A stretch of DNA of 64,000 nt, taken from the NCBI RefSeq assembly GCF_027286325.1, contig NZ_CP114588.1:2629317-2693316 (forward strand), given 5' to 3'. Source of the DNA: Salinivibrio kushneri (GTDB lineage: Bacteria > Pseudomonadota > Gammaproteobacteria > Enterobacterales > Vibrionaceae). The notes beneath the pieces were generated by a model that saw nothing but the letters and a program-made list of their open reading frames with translations, did not search any database and was not told the origin of the DNA. Shown piece by piece: positions 1 to 12,847 of the stretch; the first letter of the stretch is position 1, and every line of letters starts with the position of its first letter. The position numbers and the translations under genes were made by a program.

Positions 1-3083
<3,083 letters not shown>

Positions 3084-3112
3084 AATCGGCTCCTGTGAGG
3101 AGTTGACCCATA

Positions 3113-3135
3113 AAGGCGCTGACAGGCAGCGCCTT
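3113..3135 (-). other. Hairpin in the rpoB-rpoC gap
   Basis: A perfect inverted repeat has 9-bp arms (AAGGCGCTG / CAGCGCCTT) around a 5-nt loop. No U-tract follows on the minus strand, so it does not look like an intrinsic terminator. It could be an mRNA processing or stability element between the two cistrons; that role is inference. Confidence 0.6.
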
Positions 3136-3166
3136 CATATTCTTACCGGAGAGAGTAGCGCGTGGC

Positions 3167-6100
3167 TTACTCGTCTTCCAGCTCGATGTTGATACCCAAC
3201 GAGCGGATTTCTTTCAGCAATACGTTGAAAGATTCCGGCATGCCCGGCTCCATACGATGGTCGCCATCAACGATGTTTTTATACATCTTAGTACGGCCAT
3301 TAACGTCATCCGACTTCACGGTGAGCATTTCTTGCAGGGTATAGGCAGCACCGTATGCTTCCAGTGCCCACACTTCCATCTCACCGAAGCGCTGACCACC
3401 GAACTGTGCCTTACCACCCAGCGGCTGCTGTGTCACCAGGCTGTATGAGCCAGTAGAACGGGCGTGCATCTTGTCGTCAACCAAGTGGTTCAGTTTCAGC
3501 ATGTACATGTAACCCACGGTTACCGGACGCTCAAACTTCTCACCGGTACGGCCATCGTAAAGATCAAGCTGACCTGACTCTGGCAAATCACCCAGTTTTA
3601 AGAGCTCTTTAACAACAGGCTCAGGTGCACCATCAAAGACAGGAGATGCCGTTGGCAGACCATCACGCAGGTTATTGATCAGCGTGCGAACTTCCTCGTC
3701 AGTCAGTTTACTGATGTCCACTTCCTGACGGGTATCACCCAGATCATAGACCTTCTGCAAGAACTCTCGGAACTTCGCTAACTCTTGCTGCTCTTTGAGC
3801 ATGCGGTTGATCTTGTCACCAATACCTTTCGCCGCCAGACCCAAGTGAGTTTCTAGGATCTGACCGATGTTCATCCGCGAAGGTACACCCAGTGGGTTCA
3901 GTACCAAGTCAACAGGCTCGCCTGTCTCATCGTAAGGCATATCTTCGATCGGGTTGATCTTAGAGATAACACCTTTGTTACCGTGACGACCGGCCATTTT
4001 ATCGCCTGGCTGAATGCGACGTTTCACCGCGAGGTAAACTTTAACAATCTTCAGCACACCTGGCGCAAGGTCATCACCTTGAGTGATCTTGCGACGCTTG
4101 GTGTCGAATTTCTTATCAAAGTCCGCTTTGATTTCGTCGTATTGCTCAGCCAATTGCTCGAGCTGGGTTTGCTGTGCTTCATCATCCAGCGTTTGCGTCA
4201 GCATGGTCTGACGATCCATGTTGTCGAGCTGGCTGTCGGTATAACCGGCTTGAGAAAGCAGTGTGCGAACACGCGCCATCAGACCGCCTTCAAGGATAGA
4301 GAACTCCTCGGTCAGGTCTTTCTTGGCTTCTTTCAGCTGCATTTCTTCGATTTCGAGTGCACGCTTGTCTTTTTCTACGCCATCGCGAGTAAAGACTTGT
4401 ACATCGATAACCGTGCCTGATACACCGTTCGGCACGCGCAGTGACGAGTCTTTCACGTCAGACGCTTTTTCACCGAAAATTGCACGCAGCAGTTTCTCTT
4501 CTGGTGTCAGTTGTGTTTCGCCTTTTGGCGTTACTTTGCCGACCATGATATCGCCGCCTTTCACTTCGGCACCGATATACACAACCCCTGATTCATCCAG
4601 CTTAGACAGCGCTGCTTCACCCACGTTTGGAATATCCGCGGTGATTTCTTCGCTACCCAGTTTGGTGTCACGCGCCACACAAGACAGCTCTTGAATGTGG
4701 ATAGTGGTCAAACGGTCTTCCTGAGCAACACGCTCAGAGATAAGGATGGAATCCTCAAAGTTGTAACCGTTCCACGGCATAAACGCGATACGCATGTTCT
4801 GACCCAGTGCCAGCTCGCCCAAGTCAGTCGATGGGCCGTCAGCCAGTACATCACCTTTTGCCACTTCGTGGCCCGGCATCACAGTTGGACGCTGGTTAAT
4901 ACAGGTGTTCTGGTTAGAACGTGTGTATTTGATCAAGCTGTAGATGTCGATACCGGCTTCGCCTGGTACCAATTCATCTTCATTCACTTTCACTACGATA
5001 CGTGAGGCGTCAACAGACTGAATGGTACCGCCACGTTTTGCTACCGCGGTCACACCAGAGTCAACGGCGACATTACGCTCGATACCCGTACCAACCAGCG
5101 GCTTTTGCGCACGCAATGTTGGCACAGCCTGACGTTGCATGTTCGCGCCCATCAAGGCACGGTTCGCATCGTCATGCTCAAGGAACGGGATCAGAGAAGC
5201 GGCCACCGATACGACCTGATTGGTCGCAACGTCCATGTACTGGACATGGTCACGTGGGTGCAAGCCTGATTCGCCTGTCTTACGCGCCGTGATCAGTTCG
5301 TCAGTGAATGAGCCATCTTCATTTAACGCGGCGTTTGCCTGCGCAATGACGTAGTGACCTTCTTCGATCGCTGACAAGTAATCGATTTGATCCGTCACTT
5401 TACCGTCAACGACTTTCCGGTAAGGTGTTTCGAGGAAGCCATAAGCGTTGCAACGCGCAAACGCAGACAGTGAGTTAATCAGACCGATGTTCGGCCCTTC
5501 CGGTGTTTCGATCGGACAAAGACGACCGTAGTGCGTCGCGTGAACGTCACGCACTTCAAAGCCAGCACGCTCACGCGTCAGACCACCTGGACCCAAGGCA
5601 GAGATACGACGCTTGTGCGTCACCTCAGACAATGGGTTGTTTTGGTCCATAAACTGTGACAGCTGAGAAGAGCCAAAGAACTCTTTCACTGCCGCAGAGA
5701 TAGGCTTGGCGTTAATCAAGTCTTGTGGCATCACGTTATCGAGATCGCCCAAGCTCAAACGCTCTTTAACTGCACGCTCTACACGTACCAAACCAACACG
5801 GAACTGGTTTTCTGCCATTTCACCCACAGAGCGAATACGGCGGTTACCCAGGTGATCGATATCGTCCACTTCACCAATACCGTTACGGATATGGATAAGT
5901 TTACGCATCACCTCGATGATGTCTTCTTTGCTCAGTACGCCAGGCCCGGTGAGGTCGTCACGACCCAACGAGCTGTTGAACTTCATGCGACCAACCGATG
6001 ATAAATCATAGCGGTCGTCTGAGAAGAACAGGCTCTCAAACAGTTGCTCGGCGGCTTCACGCGTTGGTGGCTCGCCAGGACGCATCATGCGATAGATTTC

Positions 6101-7192
6101 GACCAGCGCAGTCAGACGGTCCGTAGTGTTGTCGATACGCAAGGTATCGGACATGTACGGGCCATGGTCCAGATCATTGGTAAACAGGGTTTCGATACGT
6201 TTGTGACCTGCTTGCGACAACTGCGCCAGTGTCTCCAGGCTCACCTCTTGGTTAGCCGAGACAATCACTTCACCTGTGTCCTGATTGACATACTCACGTG
6301 CAGAAATCTTGCCCGCAATGTACTCAACTGGCACTTCGATGTGATCAACGTTATCTTTCGTCAACTGACGGATATGACGCGCAGTGATTCGACGACCCTG
6401 CTCCACGTAGACTTTGCCATCAGCTTCGATATCAAAGCTTGCGGTTTCACCACGTAGGCGATCAGGTACCAACTCCATCACCAGAGATTTGCCTTTTACT
6501 TCGAACACAACTTTTTCGAAGAACAGGTCTAGAATCTCTTCAGTGGTGTATTCCAGCGCACGCAGAATAATCGAAGCTGGCAGCTTACGACGACGATCGA
6601 TACGAACGTATACGATATCCTTAGGATCGAATTCGAAATCCAACCATGAACCACGGTATGGGATCACGCGTGCGTTATATAGCACTTTTCCTGAGGAATG
6701 GGTTTTACCCTTATCGCTGTCGAAAAAGACGCCCGGACTACGGTGCAGCTGGGATACGATAACCCTCTCAGTACCATTGATGACAAAGGTACCATTTTCA
6801 GTCATGAGCGGAATTTCGCCCATATAGACTTCTTGTTCTTTGATGTCTTTAACGGTACCAGCCGGGGCATCCTTATCAAACATCACCAAGCGCAGTTTGA
6901 CGCGTAGTGGGGCCGAATAGGTTACGCCGCGAATTTGGCATTCTTTGACATCGAAAACTGGCTCACCGAGACGATAGCTAACGTATTGCAGCTCGGAATT
7001 GCCGTTGTAGCTCTGAATTGGAAAGACAGAGCGAAAGGCAGCTTCAAGACCGTATTGCCCTTCTGGATCCTGCTCGATAAAGTTCTTAAAAGATTCAAGC
7101 TGGATCGACAGCAAGTATGGCACGTCCAGAACTTGCGGACGCTTACCAAAATCCTTACGGATACGCTTTTTCTCGGTATAAGAGTAAACCAT
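3167..7192 (-). CDS. rpoB: DNA-directed RNA polymerase beta subunit
   Basis: The 1341-residue product matches the usual 1342 residues of the enterobacterial/vibrio beta subunit and starts [19 protein letters not shown]. It forms the catalytic core with beta' and holds the rifampicin pocket. The pocket segment ([25 protein letters not shown], seen as two blocks around 5590-5660) has the wild-type residues at the classical resistance positions, so no canonical rifampicin-resistance substitution is visible. It lies downstream of rplL after a 370-nt span from the annotated rplL stop that includes an attenuator-like hairpin, and upstream of rpoC. The start codon is ATG at 7190-7192. Confidence 0.99.
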   Translation of the reverse strand: MVYSYTEKKRIRKDFGKRPQVLDVPYLLSIQLESFKNFIEQDPEGQYGLEAAFRSVFPIQSYNGNSELQYVSYRLGEPVFDVKECQIRGVTYSAPLRVKLRLVMFDKDAPAGTVKDIKEQEVYMGEIPLMTENGTFVINGTERVIVSQLHRSPGVFFDSDKGKTHSSGKVLYNARVIPYRGSWLDFEFDPKDIVYVRIDRRRKLPASIILRALEYTTEEILDLFFEKVVFEVKGKSLVMELVPDRLRGETASFDIEADGKVYVEQGRRITARHIRQLTKDNVDHIEVPVEYIAGKISAREYVNQDTGEVIVSANQEVSLETLAQLSQAGHKRIETLFTNDLDHGPYMSDTLRIDNTTDRLTALVEIYRMMRPGEPPTREAAEQLFESLFFSDDRYDLSSVGRMKFNSSLGRDDLTGPGVLSKEDIIEVMRKLIHIRNGIGEVDDIDHLGNRRIRSVGEMAENQFRVGLVRVERAVKERLSLGDLDNVMPQDLINAKPISAAVKEFFGSSQLSQFMDQNNPLSEVTHKRRISALGPGGLTRERAGFEVRDVHATHYGRLCPIETPEGPNIGLINSLSAFARCNAYGFLETPYRKVVDGKVTDQIDYLSAIEEGHYVIAQANAALNEDGSFTDELITARKTGESGLHPRDHVQYMDVATNQVVSVAASLIPFLEHDDANRALMGANMQRQAVPTLRAQKPLVGTGIERNVAVDSGVTAVAKRGGTIQSVDASRIVVKVNEDELVPGEAGIDIYSLIKYTRSNQNTCINQRPTVMPGHEVAKGDVLADGPSTDLGELALGQNMRIAFMPWNGYNFEDSILISERVAQEDRLTTIHIQELSCVARDTKLGSEEITADIPNVGEAALSKLDESGVVYIGAEVKGGDIMVGKVTPKGETQLTPEEKLLRAIFGEKASDVKDSSLRVPNGVSGTVIDVQVFTRDGVEKDKRALEIEEMQLKEAKKDLTEEFSILEGGLMARVRTLLSQAGYTDSQLDNMDRQTMLTQTLDDEAQQTQLEQLAEQYDEIKADFDKKFDTKRRKITQGDDLAPGVLKIVKVYLAVKRRIQPGDKMAGRHGNKGVISKINPIEDMPYDETGEPVDLVLNPLGVPSRMNIGQILETHLGLAAKGIGDKINRMLKEQQELAKFREFLQKVYDLGDTRQEVDISKLTDEEVRTLINNLRDGLPTASPVFDGAPEPVVKELLKLGDLPESGQLDLYDGRTGEKFERPVTVGYMYMLKLNHLVDDKMHARSTGSYSLVTQQPLGGKAQFGGQRFGEMEVWALEAYGAAYTLQEMLTVKSDDVNGRTKMYKNIVDGDHRMEPGMPESFNVLLKEIRSLGINIELEDE

Positions 7193-7273
7193 AGGGTTCC
7201 TCAGCTCGCTGATAAGTGACCCAAACTGTCCAGTACGAGGGACAGTGACTAAACAACCACCGTTTAGTGTAGG

Positions 7274-7303
7274 AAAATCAAAGCGCTTGCTTTGATTTTT
7301 TTT
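7274..7303 (+). terminator. Antisense-oriented intrinsic terminator upstream of rpoB
   Basis: Perfect 11-bp arms AAAATCAAAGC and GCTTTGATTTT enclose a GCTT loop, and the plus strand ends in eight T (7296-7303). Read on the plus strand this is a canonical intrinsic terminator shape, although the stem is AT-rich. On the gene strand the hairpin is followed by only TTTT then CC, a much weaker U-tract. It could also serve as a processing stem for the rplL-rpoB mRNA. Confidence 0.55.
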
Positions 7304-7357
7304 GCATGGTCAGCAGTGATAAAACGGGGTGAAAATTTCACTACTGCCCTACAGCGC

Positions 7358-7388
7358 AAAAAGGCCGGTGGCTTTTTAGCCACCAGCC
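7358..7388 (-). terminator. rplL-rpoB attenuator
   Basis: On the minus strand, just after rplL, GGTGGCT pairs with AGCCACC around AAAA; a further three pairs extend the stem past one mismatch, and TTTTT follows. The position between rplL and rpoB matches the attenuator known in E. coli, where partial termination lowers rpoBC transcription relative to the ribosomal protein genes. The functional equivalence is inferred from position and structure. Confidence 0.75.
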
Positions 7389-7421
7389 AATGCCTTTTCA
7401 GGCTAGGAAATTAAGTATAAA

Positions 7422-7790
7422 TTACTTAACTTCAACAGAAGCACCAGCTTCTTCTAGCTGAGCTTTAAGCGCGTCAGCTTCTTCTTTCTCAACACCTTCT
7501 TTCAGAGGTGCTGGCGCGCCGTCAACAAGCGCTTTCGCTTCTTTCAGGCCTAGACCAGTTGCGCCACGAACCGCTTTGATAACGGCTACTTTGTTCGCAC
7601 CCGCTTCAGTTAGGATAACGTCAAACTCGGTTTGCTCTTCAGCTGCGCCGCCTTCAGCAGCACCGCCAGCAACAACGGCTGCTGCCGCTGATACGCCGAA
7701 TTTTTCTTCCATAGCTTCGATAAGCTCAACAACTTGCATTACAGACATGTCTGCAATTGCGTCTAGGATTTGCTCGTTAGTGATAGACAT
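7422..7790 (-). CDS. rplL: 50S ribosomal protein L7/L12
   Basis: The 122-residue acidic, alanine-rich stalk protein begins [19 protein letters not shown]. The start is the ATG at 7788-7790; a longer in-frame reading would add eight residues (MLTLKRIV) not found in the family. The N-terminal dimerisation domain, Ala-rich hinge ([11 protein letters not shown]) and C-terminal factor-binding domain ([15 protein letters not shown]) are present in order. L12 dimers bind L10 to form the stalk that recruits translational GTPases. It follows rplJ by 57 nt in the rplJL-rpoBC operon. Confidence 0.98.
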   Translation of the reverse strand: MSITNEQILDAIADMSVMQVVELIEAMEEKFGVSAAAAVVAGGAAEGGAAEEQTEFDVILTEAGANKVAVIKAVRGATGLGLKEAKALVDGAPAPLKEGVEKEEADALKAQLEEAGASVEVK

Positions 7791-7847
7791 AACAATTCTC
7801 TTTAAAGTCAACAATAAAAGGATTAAGCAACCAAATTAAACGGGCGA

Positions 7848-8336
7848 TTAGGCCGCGTCTTTTTGATCGCGAACAGCGGCGATAGTACGAACCAGCTTGC
7901 CGGCAGAAGCTTCTTTCAAGCCCATCATTAGGCGTGCAATTGCTTCGTCGTACGTTGGCAGTGTCGCCAGTACCTCTGGGTCAGTGATCGCGCCTTCGAA
8001 TGCAGCAGATTTAACCTCAAACTCTTTGTTTTCTTTTGCGAAGTCTTTGAAAAGACGCGCAGCGGCACCTGGGTGCTCGTTAGAAAACGCAATCAGAGTT
8101 GGGCCAACAAAAGTGTCTTGCAGACACTCATACTCAGTGCCTTCAACTGCACGGCGAGCCAGTGTGTTACGCACAACTTTCATGTAAACGCCCGCTTCGC
8201 GCGCTTGTTTACGTAGAGAAGTCATTGCGTCAACGGCAACACCGCGAGAATCAGCAACTACTGCAGACAGGGCTCCACTGGCAGCTTCGTTGACTTCAGC
8301 AACAATTGCTTTTTTGTCTTGAAGGTTTAAAGCCAT
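7848..8336 (-). CDS. rplJ: 50S ribosomal protein L10
   Basis: The 162-residue protein ([19 protein letters not shown]) binds 23S rRNA with its N-terminal domain and carries L12 dimers on its C-terminal helix. AGGAG lies about 8 nt upstream of the ATG (8334-8336). It is the first gene of the rplJ-rplL-rpoB-rpoC unit, preceded by a 200-nt leader and its own promoter. In relatives L10-L12 represses its own translation through the leader; the long leader here fits that model. Confidence 0.98.
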   Translation of the reverse strand: MALNLQDKKAIVAEVNEAASGALSAVVADSRGVAVDAMTSLRKQAREAGVYMKVVRNTLARRAVEGTEYECLQDTFVGPTLIAFSNEHPGAAARLFKDFAKENKEFEVKSAAFEGAITDPEVLATLPTYDEAIARLMMGLKEASAGKLVRTIAAVRDQKDAA

Positions 8337-8536
8337 TTGGATTTGCTCCTGGATTGTTTAACACCACTCTCTACAGCTTTGCAGAGAGAGCTTGTACGGT
8401 GCAGATCCAAGAAAGACGAGAAATCTATCATGTTCTGGCACCGTCTACGTAGGAAATATTAAGTTCGTAATGAACGCCTACGGTCTTGGACGAAGTTTGC
8501 CGAAGCAAACTCAGCCATAAAATTGTCAAGCGAGAG
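8337..8536 (-). promoter_or_regulatory. rplJ mRNA leader (L10 autoregulatory leader)
   Basis: Two hundred non-coding nt separate the rplJ promoter -10 from the rplJ start. This is the place of the L10(L12)4-binding leader of E. coli. Local pairing is visible, for example GAGTTTGC(TTCG)GCAAACTTC around 8494-8515 and CTCTCTCTGCAAAGC...GTAGAGAG near 8375-8395. The assignment rests on position and structure; I did not fold the whole leader. Confidence 0.65.
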
Positions 8537-8565
8537 AGTATAAACTACTCACTCGCTTGTCGCAA
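8537..8565 (-). promoter_or_regulatory. Promoter P(L10) for rplJL-rpoBC
   Basis: On the minus strand TTGCGA (8560-8565) is followed by a 17-nt spacer and TATACT (8537-8542). The -35 abuts the rplA stop codon. This is the position of the known internal promoter between rplA and rplJ in E. coli. Confidence 0.75.
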
Positions 8566-9270
8566 TTAGTTAACGCTTGCTTCCAAAGAGTTCTGGTCGA
8601 GAGACACGCCAGCACCCATGGTTGTTGAAAGGCTAACTTTCTTGATGTAAGTACCTTTAGCTGAAGTTGGCTTCGCCTTCTTCAGTGCCACCAACAGCGC
8701 TTCCAGGTTTTCTTTCAGGCTGTCAGCGTCAAAGTCAACTTTACCGATAGTGGTATGAACGATGCCGTTCTTATCATTACGGTAACGAACCTGACCTGCT
8801 TTCGCGTTTTTAACCGCTTCAGCAACGTTAGGGGTTACAGTACCCACTTTCGGGTTTGGCATCAGGCCACGTGGGCCTAGGATGGTACCTAGCTGACCAA
8901 CAACGCGCATTGCGTCTGGTGAAGCGACGACGACGTCAAAGTTCATTTCGCCTTTCTTCACTTGCTCAGCAAGATCTTCCATACCTACGATATCAGCACC
9001 GGCTTCTTTCGCCGCGTCAGCGTTCGCACCTTGTGTGAACACAGCAACACGGATGTCACGGCCTGTACCGTTAGGCAGTACAGTCGCGCCACGAACGTTT
9101 TGGTCTGATTTACGAGCATCGATGCCAAGGTTGACAGAAACATCAACACTTTCAACGAATTTTGCAGTCGCCAGTTCCTTCAGTAGAGCAACGGCTTCGT
9201 TGATGTCGTACTCTTTGGTCACATCAACTTTTTCGCGGATTACGCGCATGCGCTTAGTCATTTTAGCCAT
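8566..9270 (-). CDS. rplA: 50S ribosomal protein L1
   Basis: The 234-residue protein starts [21 protein letters not shown] and has the L1 signature region [17 protein letters not shown]. Length equals that of E. coli L1. L1 binds 23S rRNA at the E site and, in relatives, represses translation of the rplK-rplA mRNA. It lies 4 nt downstream of rplK, so the two are co-transcribed and probably translationally coupled. Confidence 0.98.
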   Translation of the reverse strand: MAKMTKRMRVIREKVDVTKEYDINEAVALLKELATAKFVESVDVSVNLGIDARKSDQNVRGATVLPNGTGRDIRVAVFTQGANADAAKEAGADIVGMEDLAEQVKKGEMNFDVVVASPDAMRVVGQLGTILGPRGLMPNPKVGTVTPNVAEAVKNAKAGQVRYRNDKNGIVHTTIGKVDFDADSLKENLEALLVALKKAKPTSAKGTYIKKVSLSTTMGAGVSLDQNSLEASVN

Positions 9271-9274
9271 TGTC

Positions 9275-9703
9275 TTAACCCTCTACGTTCAGGCCCATTG
9301 AACGGGCGGTACCCGCAATGGAGCGTTTCATCGCTTCGATGTCCGCACCGGTCATGTCTGCCGCTTTGGTTTCTGCGATCTCTTGGATCTGCGCGTCAGT
9401 CACGGTACCCACTTTTTCAGTGTTCGGACGACCTGAACCAGATTTCACGCCTGCAGCTTTCTTAAGAAGAATCGCAGCTGGCGGGGTCTTGGTTACGAAG
9501 GTGAAAGAACGGTCACTGTATACAGTGATAACAACAGGAGTTGGCAGACCTTTCTCGATAGATTCGGTCTTTGCGTTGAACGCTTTACAGAACTCCATGA
9601 TGTTCACACCGTGTTGACCCAGAGCAGGACCAACCGGTGGCGATGGGTTAGCTGCACCCGCTGCAACTTGCAGCTTGATGTAAGCTTCTACTTTCTTTGC
9701 CAT
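9275..9703 (-). CDS. rplK: 50S ribosomal protein L11
   Basis: The 142-residue protein ([21 protein letters not shown]) has the proline-rich N-terminal domain ([16 protein letters not shown]) that binds thiostrepton-type antibiotics and the C-terminal rRNA-binding domain ([20 protein letters not shown]). It contacts the GTPase centre of 23S rRNA and is needed for RelA activation in relatives. It is the first gene of the rplKA unit, transcribed from the promoter at 9776-9804. Confidence 0.98.
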   Translation of the reverse strand: MAKKVEAYIKLQVAAGAANPSPPVGPALGQHGVNIMEFCKAFNAKTESIEKGLPTPVVITVYSDRSFTFVTKTPPAAILLKKAAGVKSGSGRPNTEKVGTVTDAQIQEIAETKAADMTGADIEAMKRSIAGTARSMGLNVEG

Positions 9704-9762
9704 TATTCAATTACCTTATTTTGGGTACTGACGTCTATCTTGCGATAAACTCCCCGTTTAAC

Positions 9763-9799
9763 AAAAGGGCGCGAAATTATAGTCAAATTTCGCGCCCTT
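9763..9799 (-). terminator. nusG downstream hairpin/terminator
   Basis: Perfect 14-bp arms (AAGGGCGCGAAATT / AATTTCGCGCCCTT, 9765-9778 and 9786-9799) enclose a 7-nt loop, and TTTTGTT follows on the minus strand. The GC-rich base and short U-run fit an intrinsic terminator for secE-nusG. The rplK promoter -10 lies inside this structure. Confidence 0.75.
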
Positions 9800-9804
9800 G
9801 CCAA
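9776..9804 (-). promoter_or_regulatory. Promoter P(L11) for rplKA
   Basis: On the minus strand TTGGCA (9799-9804) is followed by exactly 17 nt and a perfect TATAAT (9776-9781). This is a near-consensus sigma70 promoter (11 of 12 bases) in the nusG-rplK gap, where E. coli also has an rplK promoter. Confidence 0.85.
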
Positions 9805-9825
9805 CCATTAGCGGTGCTTTTTTGA

Positions 9826-10371
9826 TCAGGTTTTTTCTACCTGACCGAATTCCAGCTCAACAGGGGTTGCACGGCCGAATATAGACACCGAGACTTTAAG
9901 GCGGTTCTTATCGTAGTCGACTTGCTCTACGACACCATTAAAGTCTGCAAACGGTCCTTCGGTCACACGTACCACTTCGCCCGCTTCAAACACGGTTTTA
10001 TGAACCGGAGACTCACTCGCTTTTTCTAAGCGATTGAGAATAGAGTCCGCTTCTTTATCAGAAATAGGTGCTGGGCGATCTGAGGTGCCACCGATGAAAC
10101 CCATCACACGTGGCACAGCACGTACCAAGTGCCAAGATTCATCGTTCATCACCATTTGGACGAGCACATAACCTGGGAAGAATTTACGCTCGCTCTTGCG
10201 ACGTTGCCCTTGGCGCATTTCAACCACTTCTTCGGTTGGCACCAAGACTTCCCCGAAATAGTCTTCCATTTCGTGCATTTTGATATGTTCGCGCAATGAC
10301 TGCGCAACACGGCTTTCAAAACCAGAGAAAGCCTGGACCACATACCAACGTTTTTTGGGAGCTTCGCTCAT
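9826..10371 (-). CDS. nusG: Transcription termination/antitermination factor NusG
   Basis: The 181-residue protein ([19 protein letters not shown]) has an N-terminal NGN domain that binds RNA polymerase ([22 protein letters not shown]) and a C-terminal KOW domain ([20 protein letters not shown]) that contacts Rho or ribosomal protein S10. Length matches E. coli NusG (181). It follows secE after 11 nt, the standard secE-nusG operon, and is followed by a strong hairpin. Confidence 0.98.
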   Translation of the reverse strand: MSEAPKKRWYVVQAFSGFESRVAQSLREHIKMHEMEDYFGEVLVPTEEVVEMRQGQRRKSERKFFPGYVLVQMVMNDESWHLVRAVPRVMGFIGGTSDRPAPISDKEADSILNRLEKASESPVHKTVFEAGEVVRVTEGPFADFNGVVEQVDYDKNRLKVSVSIFGRATPVELEFGQVEKT

Positions 10372-10382
10372 GTACTTTTACC

Positions 10383-10754
10383 TCACACGCCAGTGATTAG
10401 GCGGACTAGACGGACCATGATTCCGTCAACGCCCCACAAGATGAGCGCCATAACAACAGTAACAGCCAGAACGATGAGAGAAGTCTGTAAAGTCTCTTGG
10501 CGGGTCGGCCAAATCACTTTACGTACTTCCATACGCGATTCGCGTGCAAACGTGATCGCAGCTTTTCCTTTCATCGTGAGTGCAGCGACACCACCGGCAG
10601 CGGCAACCAATACCACCACGGCAGCAGCTCGCACTACCACAGACACGTCACTGTACAGGCTATTCCCTATCACGGCTGCGGCCAATAGGACAAAAACAAC
10701 ACCCCATTTAAGGATGTCCATCGAACCGGATTGGGTCTCAGCGTTCGCTTTCAT
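10383..10754 (-). CDS. secE: Preprotein translocase subunit SecE
   Basis: The 123-residue inner membrane protein clamps SecY in the SecYEG channel. I start it at the ATG 10752-10754 ([10 protein letters not shown]), preceded by AGGT; an upstream in-frame start would add six residues. Three hydrophobic segments are visible (about residues 12-30, 38-57 and 92-112), as in E. coli SecE, with the conserved cytoplasmic amphipathic stretch [16 protein letters not shown] before the last. It is co-transcribed with nusG. Confidence 0.97.
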   Translation of the reverse strand: MKANAETQSGSMDILKWGVVFVLLAAAVIGNSLYSDVSVVVRAAAVVVLVAAAGGVAALTMKGKAAITFARESRMEVRKVIWPTRQETLQTSLIVLAVTVVMALILWGVDGIMVRLVRLITGV

Positions 10755-10932
10755 ACATTCTACCTGTAACAAGTCTACATAGACGGCAGTACCTTTTCAG
10801 CCATCCACAATCAGTGTATGGCAAAGGCACATGGTGATCATAACGCCTCCATCAAGCACGATACGATCACGAAACTCTGCGCTTGCTAACGACTGCTGGC
10901 TAAATTCACACCAATAGGAGCGTCAAACGCAG

Positions 10933-10960
10933 AAAAAGGGCATCAAATGATGCCCTTTTT
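10933..10960 (-). terminator. tuf terminator
   Basis: Arms AAAAAGGGCATCA / TGATGCCCTTTTT surround a short AA loop 20 nt after the tuf stop. The stem is flanked by A5 and T5, so it can act in either direction. The remaining gap up to secE (10961-10754 upstream side, about 180 nt) must hold the secE promoter, which I could not pin down. Confidence 0.85.
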
Positions 10961-10980
10961 ACTAGTGTTTCGTCAAATCA

Positions 10981-12165
10981 TTATTCAATGATGTTGGCAA
11001 CAACACCAGCGCCTACAGTACGGCCACCTTCACGGATAGCGAAACGTAGGCCTTCGTCCATCGCGATAGGAGCGATGAGCGTAACAACCATCTTGATGTT
11101 GTCACCAGGCATTACCATCTCAACGCCTTCTGGCAGCTCGATAGTACCGGTTACGTCAGTTGTACGGAAGTAGAACTGTGGACGATAGCCTTTGAAGAAC
11201 GGAGTATGACGGCCGCCTTCGTCTTTGCCCAGTACGTATACTTCTGACTCGAACTTGGTGTGCGGAGTGATTGAACCAGGCTTAGCCAGTACTTGACCAC
11301 GCTCTACTTCGTCACGCTTAGTACCACGCAGAAGAACACCAACGTTCTCACCGGCACGGCCTTCGTCTAGAAGCTTACGGAACATCTCAACACCGGTACA
11401 AGTGGTCTTGGTGGTGTCTTTCATGCCCACGATTTCAACGTCGTCACCAACAGTGATGATGCCTTGCTCAACACGACCGGTTACTACGGTACCACGGCCT
11501 TGGATTGAGAATACGTCTTCGATTGGCAGGATGAACGGCTTATCGATCGCACGCTCTGGCTCTGGGATGTAAGAATCCAGTGCTTCAGATAGCTCAACGA
11601 TCTTCTGCTCCCACTGCTCTTCACCGTTCAGGGCGCCTAGCGCTGAACCTTGGATTACTGGGCAGTCGTCACCTGGGAAGTCGTACTCTGAAAGTAGCTC
11701 ACGTACTTCCATTTCAACCAGCTCAAGCAGCTCTTCGTCATCAACCATGTCACATTTGTTCATGAACACGATGATGTTTGGAATACCAACCTGACGGCCT
11801 AGTAGGATGTGCTCACGCGTCTGTGGCATTGGGCCATCAGTTGCAGCAACAACCAGGATACCACCATCCATTTGCGCAGCACCGGTGATCATGTTTTTCA
11901 CATAGTCAGCGTGTCCTGGGCAGTCAACGTGTGCGTAGTGACGGTTTGGCGTATCGTACTCAACGTGAGACGTTGCGATGGTGATACCACGATCACGCTC
12001 TTCTGGTGCGTTATCGATTGACGCGAAGTCACGAGCAGCACCGCCGTGTACTTTTGCAAGTACAGTACAGATAGCTGCGGTCAGCGTAGTTTTACCATGG
12101 TCAACGTGGCCAATAGTACCAACGTTAACGTGCGTTTTCGTACGTTCAAATTTTTCTTTAGACAT
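10981..12165 (-). CDS. tuf: Elongation factor Tu
   Basis: The 394-residue translational GTPase delivers aminoacyl-tRNA to the ribosome. The start is the ATG at 12163-12165 ([20 protein letters not shown]); a six-residue longer reading is not family-like. GTPase motifs are intact: G1 GHVDHGKT, G2 region RGITI, G3 DCPGHADY, G4 NKCD and G5 GSALGAL. It lies directly downstream of the Thr-Tyr-Gly-Thr tRNA cluster, the tufB arrangement of E. coli, and is probably co-transcribed with it. Other tuf copies could exist outside the window. Confidence 0.98.
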   Translation of the reverse strand: MSKEKFERTKTHVNVGTIGHVDHGKTTLTAAICTVLAKVHGGAARDFASIDNAPEERDRGITIATSHVEYDTPNRHYAHVDCPGHADYVKNMITGAAQMDGGILVVAATDGPMPQTREHILLGRQVGIPNIIVFMNKCDMVDDEELLELVEMEVRELLSEYDFPGDDCPVIQGSALGALNGEEQWEQKIVELSEALDSYIPEPERAIDKPFILPIEDVFSIQGRGTVVTGRVEQGIITVGDDVEIVGMKDTTKTTCTGVEMFRKLLDEGRAGENVGVLLRGTKRDEVERGQVLAKPGSITPHTKFESEVYVLGKDEGGRHTPFFKGYRPQFYFRTTDVTGTIELPEGVEMVMPGDNIKMVVTLIAPIAMDEGLRFAIREGGRTVGAGVVANIIE

Positions 12166-12269
12166 GACAGTCCCTCTAAGCACGGTATTTCGGTGGCATT
12201 ACGACCACACAACCAACAATCAGGTTTGTTGAGTATATATCAAACGGCTTGAAGTTACCTTGGAGAGGA

Positions 12270-12345
12270 TGGTGCTGATAGGCAGATTTGAACTGCCGAC
12301 CTCACCCTTACCAAGGGTGCGCTCTACCGACTGAGCTATATCAGC
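12270..12345 (-). tRNA. thrT: tRNA-Thr (anticodon GGT)
   Basis: The 76-nt gene includes an encoded CCA. The acceptor stem GCTGATA/TATCAGC is perfect, the D-loop has AGCTCAGTCGGTAGAGC, the anticodon stem-loop reads CCCTTGGTAAGGG, and the T-arm GGCAGTTCAAATCTGCC is complete. It is the last tRNA before tuf. Confidence 0.97.
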
Positions 12346-12358
12346 ACTCTAAAAAGAG

Positions 12359-12433
<75 letters not shown>

Positions 12434-12470
12434 AATCGTTACTCGTAGAGCTATTCAAACAATTTGAAAA

Positions 12471-12555
12471 TGGTGGTGGAAGAAGGATTCGAACCTTCGA
12501 AGGCTGAGCCGTCAGATTTACAGTCTGATCCCTTTGACCGCTCGGGAATTCCACC
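12471..12555 (-). tRNA. tyrU: tRNA-Tyr (anticodon GTA)
   Basis: The 85-nt class II tRNA with a long variable arm and encoded CCA has acceptor GGTGGAA/TTCCACC, anticodon loop CTGTAAA and T-arm GAAGGTTCGAATCCTTC. It is second in the unit. Confidence 0.97.
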
Positions 12556-12562
12556 TAAATTT

Positions 12563-12638
<76 letters not shown>

Positions 12639-12652
12639 GACAAGTGCTGCGC

Positions 12653-12681
12653 ATTCTATGCCATGGATTTGAGGGGTGCAA
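12653..12681 (-). promoter_or_regulatory. Promoter of the tRNA-tuf unit
   Basis: On the minus strand TTGCAC (12676-12681), a 17-nt spacer and TAGAAT (12653-12658) lie 14 nt before the first tRNA. A GC-rich discriminator (GCGC) follows the -10, typical of stable RNA promoters under stringent control; the regulation is inferred. Confidence 0.8.
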
Positions 12682-12847
12682 TAGGGAATTTTAAAAAAAT
12701 GGGTGATTTTTTCGTCTTTTGCGCATTTTTCCGCGTGACTGTTGCGAAAATAACCAGCCTGCCCAATCAACACTCATCGTTGGTGCTTTTCCTTCCCTGT
12801 CGTTTGCGGTATCGTCACCCTCTTTACTGGCTTAAGGCACATGGATC

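Noticed and set aside
3983..6907. Long antisense open frames (up to 145 codons) opposite rpoB
   Set aside because: They mirror the codon pattern of a strongly conserved gene and lack SD sequences and family similarity.
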